DNA from: Calycina herbarum
Lineage: Eukaryota > Ascomycota > Leotiomycetes > Helotiales > Pezizellaceae
Length of the DNA stretch: 64,000 bases
NCBI GenBank assembly: GCA_001414485.1
Contig: LLEY01000007.1
Span: 310,001 to 374,000 of the forward strand
Direction of reading: 5' to 3'
How positions within the stretch are numbered: position 1 is the stretch's first letter; each line of letters starts with the position of its first letter. Positions 22,518-32,554 of this stretch are shown here, piece after piece. Below the pieces are notes generated by a model. It had not been told where the DNA came from and made no database searches. It was given only the letters and a program-made list of their open reading frames with translations. Made by a program: the position numbers and the translations under genes.

Positions 22518-23007
22518 ATGCATTTATCCATCACTTCCACCGTCGCCATCATGGCTGGTCTCACTGCTAGTGGATCCGCTTTCGTCATTGACACCTTCAG
22601 TGGCACTGGCTGCGGCAATGCCGTCCAATCAGGTGTAGGTAATGGGAAAACCGTTCTCCCATTTTCCTTCTCTTTAATCACTTCTGAATTATTCCACAAT
22701 CATTCCTGGACTCCAGCATTTATCCTGAGACATTTTATGGATATGCAATAACTAACGCCCCATCTTCTAGGTCAACATTTGGGACAACACCTGTGCGACT
22801 TGGCCTGAAGGTTTCGGGTCTTTCAGGATCACTACCTGGGGGGGTAATCATCAGTACGCGTACTTCTTTGCTCCCGATAACTGTGGGAGCCTTCCTGGGG
22901 CCATTGCGGAAGGCTATGTCGATTCATCGACAAACGACTTCAGGCTTGGAACCTGCTATAACTTCCTTGGTGCATCTGTGAATGCGATTGCTTCGTACGC
23001 TGGTTGA
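22518..23007 (+). CDS. Small secreted cysteine-containing protein, 117 aa
   Basis: Two exons (22518-22634, 22771-23007) join in frame across a 136-bp intron with a CTAAC branch site at about 22751. The N-terminus MHLSITSTVAIMAGLTASGSA is a good signal peptide. The mature chain of about 97 residues has four cysteines (GTGCGN, DNTCAT, PDNCGS, LGTCYN) that could form two disulfides, and it is rich in Gly, aromatic and small residues. It sits beside an AT-rich relic. This profile fits secreted effector-like proteins of fungi, but I recognise no named family, so host interaction is only a possibility. Confidence 0.65.
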
Positions 23008-23761
23008 GAAGGGAAGCCCTCATGCCATGATGGTTAGACGGAAGCTAACTGTCTTCTAGATGTATAGTGGCACTGTGGATGGTTTCAGGGAAGAGACACA
23101 GGGAAAAAAGGGAATCATTTGTTCTTCATTCTTATTCACTCCTTTTCATGTGCTTAGCATGTTAGGCGCGTGCTGTCCTCAGATAAAGAGATAGGAAATT
23201 AAAAGCTGTTTCCCACATACACGACCTAGCGAGTGCAATGTTCTTCTAGAAAGATAGTTCTATCAAGTCTCACTGCGGTTGCGCAATGTAAGGGGCATAG
23301 GTATGGCGTAAGCAGTAATGAACGTCTGAATGTGTGGCATGATTTAAAACATCCCCAAGAGGTGGATCCAGCACGTTGAGATAACCCGAGAGTTAGGTTG
23401 GAGCTGAAAGGGCGGCTGGGCACTGCATGGATATAAGCGAGTTTTGCTATATATACTCAGTCGCAGCTTCCACTTGAAATTTTTTCTCTTCTTTCTCCAG
23501 AACTGGCCAAGTCAATTGAGATGAGAAAAGAAATCAGATAATGCAAGACCATGTAAATCAAGCCAGTGGTGGAAAGTGTGAAGGATTCCCTAGATATAGA
23601 AAAAATATTAATTGTCATAGTAGCAACTCTATGTAAGCTCACCACAATAAACAATAGTGAAATTAGAGTCAACTTTAAAAGTGACAAAAACAAATTGAAG
23701 AGTCCGCTTGGAACTTCTAGAGAACCGCATCAATGAAGGTTGAAGAGATTTTCTATCAACA
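23008..23761. other. Intergenic region between convergent genes
   Basis: No gene or repeat recognised. Confidence 0.4.
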
Positions 23762-25068
23762 TCACTTCCCCACACCAAACCCAGCAACCGGACCCCCCTC
23801 CCCAAACATCTTCCTCAAATCCCCCACCAAAGCATCCGGCCTTTCAAACCCCGCAAAATGCCCCCCCTTCTTATAAACACTCTCATAAACCACATTCCCC
23901 AACGTCCCATTCCACGACTTAGGAAATAGCATAACATCCTTCTCAAACCTCGCAATCCCGACCGGAACATCGATATACCCCTGCGTCGCCTCGAAGGCAG
24001 CCGGTTTCCGATGTTCATTTTCGAAATACAAGTTTCCCGGCGCCCCAGGTCCAGCGGTGGAGAAATAGTAAATTGATACCCAGGTCAAGATTTCTTCATC
24101 CGTGAAGGGATAGGAATCTGTCCAATCGTGGAGTTTGGTGTAGATGAATGCTAGGAGACCAACTGGGGAGTCTGTTAGGGATGGAGAAATCGAGAGAGGT
24201 CTGGTGGAGAGGAGACGCATGTATCCTGCTCCTTCGGCAAAGAAATCTTGGGATTTTTGGAGACCGGCTATATCTGAGGGAGATAGAGGTGTTGGTGGTG
24301 TTGTTTCTGGTGGGGCTATGGGAGCGCAGTTGTTTAGGTGGTAAGCTAGAACATGGGGGCCATAATTTTTGGTTATCATGCGGGTGATGAGGTAGCCTAG
24401 ATCTCCTCCTTGAACGGCTGTTGAAATGTTAGTGTGGGAGTAGGATGAGAAGTGACGAAGAAACGAACCGTATTTTGAGTATCCGAGGGAAAGCATCAGT
24501 TTGTGGTATACTTCAGCGTGCTGATCGATGTTAAATCCTTCCTACATGAGGTTAGTTATGCTCCATGGCTCTGTATGTCCGGTTTTCCTGGGAGGGTTTT
24601 TTTTATTACCTTCCGACTCCCATCTGAAAATCCAAAATCGACTAAACTAGGTGCAATGACATGAAAAGACACTCCCTTCCCTTCTTCCCCTCCAGTTAAC
24701 GGCCCCAGCATCTTAGTCACTTCCAGAAAGCTACCTGGCCATCCATGAAGAAACAATAGAGGAACGGCATTTTCATCCACAGTACTTCTTTGATGAATAA
24801 AATGGATGTTATATTCTCCAAACCCGTCGACGGTGATGGGTGTTGTGAATTGAGGAATCTTATTAAGAGACTCTTCTTCGGTACGCCATGAATATGTGTT
24901 TTGCCAGTATTTAGTTATACGGACGAGTTCGGGAATGGGAACGCCTCGGGACCAATCGTCTGGGGAGGTGGTGGTAGAAGGGGGAAAATCCGTTAAGGCT
25001 AATTTTTTATTGAGTCGCTCGAGACGGGAGTCTGAGATGGCTATTTTGAAGGGGATTGGTTGGGACAT
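23762..25068 (-). CDS. Epoxide hydrolase (alpha/beta hydrolase, EHN domain)
   Basis: Three exons (24610-25068, 24469-24541, 23762-24417) total 395 residues, the usual length. The N-terminal EHN domain starts PIPFKIAISDSRLERLNKKL and contains WSRGVPIPELVRITKYW. HGWPGS at 108-113 is the oxyanion-hole motif. VQGGDLG places the nucleophile at D183 (most relatives have GGDWG, so Leu replaces Trp here). GGHFAGFERP near the C-terminus gives the catalytic H364. The enzyme should open epoxides to diols, either in detoxification or in a biosynthetic route. It is transcribed divergently from a Zn2Cys6 regulator across a 640-bp region with three copies of a common motif, which suggests local control. Confidence 0.9.
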
Positions 25069-25338
25069 TTTGTATATTTATTTTGAAGAGTTATGAGGAT
25101 TTTTTGTTGAAATGATGATTTGAGAGCTGGCAACCGGCCTAGTTTATGTAGCTTTTTCATGATGGATGGCAACTCTTCGTAGAGTGGATGATCGGCGGAT
25201 TGGGAGAACAAAGAAAATCCAATTGGGCCTAGCGTATCTTTTTATTCCACATCTTGTGGGTATCAAAATAGCTGGGTGAACATGTATCTCAATAGTCCAT
25301 CGATGGGGGGAAGGTCTCGAATCTGGACGGGCCTTTTA

Positions 25339-25577
25339 TTGGTTCCAGCGTAAGTTTTGAATGCGATGCATTATAGACCAGGACATGAATGTTCAAGTTT
25401 TGACCAAATTCCGAAATCATAGCTTTTAATAGTTGCAACTTACGCTACGTCCAATGAACCTCATCTTGTAGGTCCCGTCGAAAATCAACCGTTGTTGTGA
25501 GGTCTTGACGGCAGAATGAGCGGGGTGACAAAAGGGACGTAGTACAAGTTTCAACTTACGCTGCAGCCAATCAAATG
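25339..25577. promoter_or_regulatory. Divergent promoter with three copies of an AACTTACGCT-N4-CCAAT motif
   Basis: The same block occurs at 25339-25366 (minus orientation), 25431-25457 (plus) and 25547-25577 (plus). All three share AACTTACGCT, then four variable bases, then CCAAT. The copies lie between the epoxide hydrolase (ATG 25068, leftward) and the Zn2Cys6 regulator (ATG 25708, rightward). They may be binding sites for that regulator combined with CCAAT boxes, or copies of a short repeat. The placement favours regulation, which is my inference. Confidence 0.5.
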
Positions 25578-25707
25578 CTTGATTCCAAAATGTTCTCCAC
25601 CTTTGTTGCATATCTCGCGATTTCCACTCAACTCATTCCTCTTCCATCTTCCATCTCAAACGTCTGCAAAGTTTCTTCTCTCAAGAAGACCAACCCTTAT
25701 TAGCAAA

Positions 25708-26482
25708 ATGAAAGAGCCAGTTAAAAGTAACCAACCAACTGGAACCCCGCATAAAAAGTCCCGAGTCAAAGCAAAAGGGGTACCCAAAGTAAAAACCGGA
25801 TGTCAAACCTGCAAGTCAGTCATTTCATCCACCCTCACCGTTTCCAAATCCTAACATGAAGAACCCCCCAAGAATCCGACGCAAGAAATGTGACGAGAAA
25901 AAGCCGACATGCACACCCTGTCTCTCTACCTCCCGAGAATGCGAGTTCTCAAAACCCCAAACCTCAGCACCTCAGCTCACCCGCTCGCCATATCCAAGCC
26001 CCCACACAATCCTCTCACCCTCAAAATCGCATCATCTAGATTATTTCCTTCAGATCAACATCCCCGAATCAAGTATCTATTTCTTTCCCTCCTGGACAAT
26101 TCTTTTACTCCAAAACACTCGTACCGAGCCATCCATCTTCCACGCTGCCCTGGCAATTGGTGCTTTATCTCGGACACATTACCATCCGTCCCCTTTCTCC
26201 GTGGAAGCACGTGAGTTCGGACTGCAACAGTATAATCTTGCTATTCGCGAAGCGCATAAGTTATTAAAACAGGGAAAGTGGGAGGTTTTGGTGCTAGGCA
26301 GTATGCTGTTTGTTAATTTGGAAGTGTTTATGGGGTGGGGGAATAGGGTTGGAATGTTGTTGGGAGGTGTCAAAGGGATTCTGGGCAATTTTGAAGGGAA
26401 TGGGGAGGTGGTGGAGGTATTGAAGGAGGCGTTGAAGATGATTGAGGGGCAGTTTGGGAGGTTCAAGGAATTTTGCATGTAA
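25708..26482 (+). CDS. Zn2Cys6 transcription factor, short form
   Basis: Exons 25708-25814 and 25873-26482 give 238 residues. The binuclear zinc cluster is split by the intron: C32-x2-C35 in exon 1, then IRRKKCDEKKPTCTPC with C42, C49, C52 and C59, giving the standard C-x2-C-x6-C-x6-C-x2-C-x6-C. A basic stretch (KKSRVKAKGVPKVK) precedes it. The remainder has SWTILLLQNTRTEPSIFHAALAIGALSRTH, typical of fungal regulators, and a central REFGLQQYNLAI segment. It is much shorter than usual for this class. The stop is a TAA within GTAAGG, so either the gene continues through an unseen intron or it is truncated next to the AT-rich relic downstream. Probable local regulator of the divergent epoxide hydrolase. 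Confidence 0.75.
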
Positions 26483-28170
26483 GGGGGAGACTTGGTACGG
26501 GCTGATAGTCTGTGCAATACACGTACCAAAGCAGATTGATAGAACGTAGAAGTCAGCTAGGAATCAACGACTATCTTTCAAAACTGTTGTTCTTTGGGGG
26601 GCTGAGTCTGACGATGCAAACCGATGTCAGTTTTCTGGTTTACTCAAATTGATTTTAGTAGTATGAATCATGCTTCTTTGGGAAGCAAGCAATCATCTAA
26701 GCAATTCGTTCAAGCTTGTCGGCAAACCATTTATCTCAGTTGGAGGCCTTGCTAACTTGTGACAGATGTCATTTGATCGTCTTAGCAAGTCACGCCTGTT
26801 TCCAGAAGACAAGATCAGGCGCTACTAGTAATACTTGAGACTTAAGCGAGATCTTCTGTCTACTATTTACTACTTAACCTCTTTTAAAAATAGCTTTAAT
26901 AAATTAATATTAATTGAATGATTATTTATTTATCTTATAAATATTCTAGAAATATTAACTATTTACTTATATACTTATAATTTCTATTTATAGTACTACT
27001 TTAAGTACTACATAATTAGTCTTAAACTCTGCTCTACTCTACTTAAACTACTTAAGTACCTAAGTAATTTATACTTATACTAAATTAAAAATATATTAAA
27101 TCCTAAGCTTCTAATCTATCTTAGTTACTCTATATAGTATCTTTTCAAGTCTTAAAAATAGATTTTTTATTTTTTATTTTTTACTGAAGTCTGTTTTATA
27201 TTTTATGTTTTATGTTTTTATATTAGCTAACTCTTTACTAATGTCCTCCGTAGTATATACCTAGGCTACCTAGGAGCATAGGAATATAGTAATAGAAAAT
27301 CCCAACACGTAACAAAGTCAGCTAAAAAAAATAAAATACTTACATGAATACCCCCCCCCGCATCAGACGAGCTTAAAACTCAAACTCGAAATGGAATATC
27401 TATCCTTCTCCCCAAACTCAAAATCTGGATCAAATACAACAACAACAATAACAGCAATAACAGCAACTTATCAACTCCCTGCACCATACTTCTCACAAAC
27501 CCATACCCAAAAAAGAGAAAACCCCACATCAAGTTTTCCCTATTTTCTCAATTGTCTAATACTCTCTAGATCTCTCATCTGAAAATAAATCCGAAAATTC
27601 TATTAATCTTTTCTTACTCATTCCAATTCCTACGAGAGTCAAATCTACAATAACCCTTTCCCTTCCCCCTTCCCCCTCGCCTCTATTACGGGGTAAGAAA
27701 CGCATGAAGTATCTATAGATTTTGCGATCTCTCAGGGTTGTCTTATTTGTACAACCCCCTTTTCGCCACATACGCCACAAATAACGAAAATCTACAGCTC
27801 AGTCCAAAGAAGGAACATCCCAACGAACCACCATCTGGACAGGAGTACCCCTAGGAAGAAAAACGTACAAGTCAAATCAACTACCCTCTTGGGTTCTCAG
27901 AAACTGAAAATTCTATATGCCATTTTCTCTTCATTCGAGTATATTCAATCTTGATCCTACCCGACGCTTTTCATTGGTATGTTCATATTTCTCATCTTCT
28001 CATCTTCTCATCTCTTCATCTACCCACGTATCTATCCATCCACAACACCAAACCTCCTCCCTACCAACCCATCCTCCCCACAAGCCCCCCTTCCCCTTTT
28101 TAAGAGAACATATATAGCTTTCTACCACAGAGTCCCCATACCATCCCATTTCCGTGATGGATAGATTCCT
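26483..28170. mobile_element. Gene-free region with AT-rich transposon relic (core about 26820-27330)
   Basis: From about 26860 to 27260 the sequence is strongly AT-rich with no frame. Within it, 27030-27060 closely resembles the subterminal part of the hAT MITE at 52885-53315 (both read TGCT, then ACTCTACTTAA, then CTACTT and AGTAC). I see no intact ends. 27330-28170 is CT-rich and is probably the 3' flank of the auxilin-like gene. Confidence 0.4.
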
Positions 28171-31100
28171 TTACATCCCATTCTGCTGCTTGAACTTATC
28201 CCAACTCTCATTTAGCGTAGCAAACACCAACCCAGCAATCATCTTAACCTCCGTCGAAGCATCTTGTGGTAACTATTTATGATCATTAGTAAAATTTCTC
28301 ATCTCCCGTCATCTCATTCCACTCCTCTCCCATCCACCCATCTCCCTTTCCTCAGCCACCCGCCCAACCCATACTTTATCACAGGCATAAAAAGTACCAG
28401 AAACCGAGGAGTGCAAAAAAGTCTTCCTCTGGTACTCTTCACAGCCAAACCAAAGCCCCTGCTAACATTGTTTTGCCCCCCCGCCCCGCCCCCCCGGGAA
28501 AAAAATCCCCCAAAAAACTCCACTTCAAAAAAAAAAGTTCACATACCTTATCAGGATGACACCGCCCAATAGCCTTCATATAATTAACCTTCACCTTCCC
28601 ATTCTGCACCAACTCATGCAGTCCAATCTTCTTCCACCCACTCCCCTCCCACATGACATCCTGCAAACTACCAAGTAGTCCCCTCAAATTATCCCTCTTC
28701 CCGTCTCTCCACAGAGAAATGCGGGCGTCGACTTTATCGCTCAACGCGAACTTCTCGTCATCGGCGCGCTCAGCTTCGATGTTTGCTTTTCTAAGTCTTG
28801 AGACAGCCGCGGAGTCTGGGGATGATGTCGCAGAGAGGGATGAAAGGGCGGATTTGGGCGCGGGACGAGGTTTGGGTTTAGGCGTAGCAGTACGAACAGG
28901 TTTTGGCGCCAAAGCTTTCTCACACCGTGAACGACCTTGGATGGCCGTTGCAGCGCCGACGTTAGATTCAACGCATAACTTCCAAACCTCCCCTGCCTCC
29001 TGCCATTTTTCCATTTGCTCAAGCGCCTCAGCTTTTCGCATATGTGCTTTCCCCCAAAACTCACGCATCCCCTTCTCTTCGCCCCCCAAACTGATAGTCT
29101 CCCCCTCACCGCGTGCAGGACCGATTAACTCGATCGCTGTATCCGCGTCTGACACAGCGGACTTCGGGATTCCCGTTTTGAGAGAGGTAAGAGCCCGGTT
29201 GCAGAGAAGAATGATGGCGATGGGATGAGACGAGGGGATAGAGAGGAGAGAAGCGGAGTATGATTGGTGCGCAGCCGCGTAGTCGCCGCGTTTGAAGTGT
29301 GTTGTTCCTGCTAGTCTATGTTCATTGGAACTTGACAAGGCATGTGGAGAGAGAGAGGGAATATTTCGTGGTGGTGCTTTGGGACGCACTGGGATGGGAG
29401 TTGAGGGTTTGGAAGGCGCAGGCGTATTACGTGGTGAGGGGCGGGAAGAACTGGGGGTTGAATTTGGAATTGATCGGGAGGGGAGGCTGGGTGAAGCGAA
29501 TAACAGATCTGGTTCTGGTTCTTGTTGACGAACAGGTTGAGGAGTCTTCTTCCTTCGAGCGGGACTGATGTACGCTTGTTCAGATTGTTCTTCAACCGCT
29601 TGTTTGGTAATCCTCGAGCGACGATCAGAAGGCGCAGAATGCTGCCAACGAGGTGCTGAGGGAACTCGTTCAGGAGGTCTCTTCGCAAAAGCTGGAGATT
29701 GATCACGTGAAGAACTTGGCTCGGGGTAGCGAGGCTCAGGGGCTTTCGCTTTTCTAGGCGCAGGTCGAGAACCAGATTCTAACATCATTGCTTCATCTGT
29801 AACATCCGGAACAGCAGCTTGTGGTTTTCTACCACGTCCTGATGCTGCAGCTATCTTTTCGGAGTGTTCCCTTTCCGCGGCTTCTCTCATCCATTTTGGT
29901 TGGCTGGGATCGGATTCCTGTTGGAATTCTGTGACTGCTTTTTGTACTTTTTTCTGGGATGTTTTCCATAGGGAGTTGGCGGATTTGAATAAACTGCTGC
30001 CAACTGCTGCTGCGGTTTTTGAAAAATCGGCTTCTCCATTCGGTGATTTATCTTCTCTGCGTGGTCTTGACTCTTCCCCTGCTTCATCCCTCATCCAAGA
30101 TGGTTTTTGCTCTTTTCTACCTCCATTCCTTGAAGGCTCTCTCATTCCACCATTCGAAGGGGTACTACTCCTACTTGGATCCCGACTTGTCTGTTTTGAT
30201 TTCGCTTGACGATGCGCATCATTCAAAATCCAACCAACAGCAGCCTGAACATCAAGACCCGATCCGCTCTCAGTTAACGCCCTCCGTGATTGCTCACCCG
30301 AAAATCCCATATCTACAAGTTCAGCTACAGCTTTATCCCAAGGATCATCCGATTCAGATCGAGGTTCTGGCGTCGGAGGTGCTTCCGGAACCGCAGGACT
30401 ACGCCGTCTAACCTCCTCAACAGGTTTCCCCAAATCGCCCAAGAAATCATCATCATCCGCAGATTGTAAAGTAGGTATAGGCGCAGAACTCGCTGGTTTC
30501 ATAGTCCCCAATCCAAAAGGATCATCATCATCTCCAAATTGTGTACCTCCATATGGCCCCGAGTTCTGTTCCCAAGCCTGGGGTTGACTTAAATCCACCA
30601 TATTCCCCGTCCCAAAACCAGGTGTACTTTTCCCACTATTGGGCAACTCAGGAGGCGGATAGAAACTTGCATTATCGACCTTGGTATCCTTATTGAACGC
30701 AGCGAACAAATCGGCATCCCCTCTATTTGCGACATTGCCAGCGCTCACAGCAGGAGAAGCCACCCTCGCAAACGGGTTCGAAGCAGAGGTAGCGCTATGC
30801 GATGCGATCGCAGGTGTGAGTGCAGGACTCTGCGTTCTATTTCCCAGCGATGCGACCGTAGGCGTAAGTCCCGGGCTCTGCGTCCTATTCCCTAAACTCT
30901 CCCAGTTCTGCGCCCCTCCAAACTGCTTATCAAACTCCCTCCGTTTCTCCTCCTCCTTCCTCCGTTTCTCCTCTTGTAGTTTATCATGTTGTTGCTGCAG
31001 CGTAAGCGTACTCGCTTTCGACGAGCCAAAGGACACCAAGTTCGAGAAGAGATCCGGAGCTGGGGACGCAGATTTAGGTGGCGCAACGACAGGTTTCGAC

Positions 31101-31258
31101 AATCCAGAAGCTTGATTGGAAATCGGTGTTGTACGTCCAAAAGACTGGGGAGGTGGTGTAGGGCGTATAGAGGGGTAATAGTTTCCCGTTCCCTGTGGTG
31201 CTTTGGTGGGATTTGTTTTGGAGGGGGCGGACCATTCTAGACCGTTTAGGTCGTCCAT
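28171..31258 (-). CDS. swa2: Auxilin/Swa2-like clathrin-uncoating J-protein
   Basis: Exon 1 (28547-31258) and a short last exon (28171-28272, LPQDASTEVKMIAGLVFATL...) give 937 residues. Layout: a disordered N-terminus with DLF and NPF-type motifs and a duplicated 17-residue unit (SLGNRTQSP at 121 and 138). A UBA domain spans about 307-347 (VAELVDMGFSGEQSRRAL). A long Ser/Pro/Arg linker leads to TPR-like helices (HRLAGTTHFKRGDYAAAHQSY, AISDADTAIELI type). The C-terminal J domain has the HPD at 901-903, and the intron falls right after HPDK. This UBA-TPR-J order is that of yeast Swa2 (auxilin), which recruits Hsp70 to strip clathrin from vesicles. The intron is long (274 bp) and has C and A homopolymers. 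Confidence 0.88.
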
Positions 31259-31552
31259 TGTCCCGAGTTTCGAGGTTTTATTTTGTTTATGGAAATGAGG
31301 GGAGGGAAAGAGAGGGTAGTATCATAAAGTCATTAGTTTTGTGGAAGTATATGTTGGAGTTGCATGGGCTCCCCCTTTTTTTGGTTAGGTGGTCGCATGT
31401 TGAATTGCACGTGGGGGCCGTTTGGGTATCTCTATTTTAAGCGCGACTATCAAGCGGCTATTAAGGTCACGTGCAATAAGCGCCTTCCTCGGGTTTCCGA
31501 AATCAAAAATTCCTTCGGAAAATCTCGCTCCCAAAAGTCTTTCAAAGTTTGG

Positions 31553-31643
31553 TACTATCCCCCTGATTACATTGTATGCGCACGGTCGTTTTAGTATGGC
31601 AAGTGCCTGTGCACCGTACAATGTAATCAGGGGGGGGATAGTA
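31553..31643. mobile_element. Miniature inverted-repeat element, copy 1 (TA-flanked)
   Basis: A 91-bp near-palindrome. The left arm at 31553-31576 is TACTATCC, CCC, TGATTACATTGTA. The right arm at 31617-31643 is its reverse complement except for three extra C in the C run. The centre contains TTTTAGTATGGCA. If the terminal TA pairs are target duplication, the ends are CTATCCCC, the pattern of Tc1/mariner-type MITEs. The copy at 32460 shares ends and centre. Confidence 0.65.
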
Positions 31644-32459
31644 ACAAAAGAGGACAGTAAATGACTCGATATTAATTCCCATCTCCTCACCTCTTCCATC
31701 CTCTCTTCTCTTACTTTCGACGTCAAAAGAAGAGTGGGATAAAGAACGGTACGGTACGCTACCCCGAGCGAGGCTAGGAACGAAGCCTACCTTCCGACGC
31801 CTACATTAATGAGAAAGCGGGGGATTTGATTTAACTTTTATATACTCCGAAGAACACTATCGATGTTTGTATTGGATTTGTTTTCGCGTCAACGTCTGAC
31901 AGTATATGATTCCGTTACCTTCTTAGTGTATACGGTGTAACGTTGCTTTTGGAGAGAGGAATTAGTTCCCCTTTCTACTGTTGGAAAAATTAGTTCGTAG
32001 GATCTGCAACCCATTTCTTTTGTTCCTTCAATGCACCACTTCAATGCTACATTTACAACAATTAGTATTGCTCTCACCCGAAACCCGAATTTTCTGACTG
32101 TATTTTGTCTTGTTTCCGTAATCTATAATCCTTTTCCCAATACAAAATTCTTAGCATGAAAGGTCGTGGTCTGATAACTCCGTCGTCGTGAAAATACGGT
32201 TGTGTCCGTCATCTCTCGCTCAGACCGACACCTGTCCTGACTCTGGGGATCCTGAATCCTTCTATAATTGAGATCGTGTTATTACTCCGTGTCCGTGGAT
32301 GAGGATCGACTGGAAATCGGTCGTGGGAGGAACCGTGTCCGGCCGATGGGTTGTGAGTGGATACTTGGGTCTGAAGCGAGGAAGGGATCCTGAGTTGGTT
32401 CCAGGTTGGTGAGCTTGTTCGTTGGGCTGCTGGGAAAGAAAGTCCAAGTTGGAGTTTGA

Positions 32460-32554
32460 TACTATCCCCCTAAATAAAATGTAGTGTGCACAGACATTTA
32501 GTATGGCACAGCGGCCGTGCGCTTACATTTTATTTAGGGGGGCGGGGGATAGTA
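32460..32554. mobile_element. Miniature inverted-repeat element, copy 2 (TA-flanked)
   Basis: A 95-bp near-palindrome with the same ends and central TTTAGTATGGCA as the copy at 31553. Its inner arm segment is TAAATAAAATGTA instead of TGATTACATTGTA. Both of its own arms carry this variant, so the arms agree within the copy. The right arm has a longer C run interrupted by G. Confidence 0.65.

Noticed and set aside
28653..31240. Several long plus-strand frames across the auxilin-like gene
   Set aside because: They are antisense shadows of a well-supported 937-residue protein with UBA and J domains.
31553..32554. The two inverted-repeat elements as the two ends of one 1-kb transposon
   Set aside because: Each is itself a complete palindrome with both ends, and nothing between them looks like a transposase, so two separate mini-elements are simpler.
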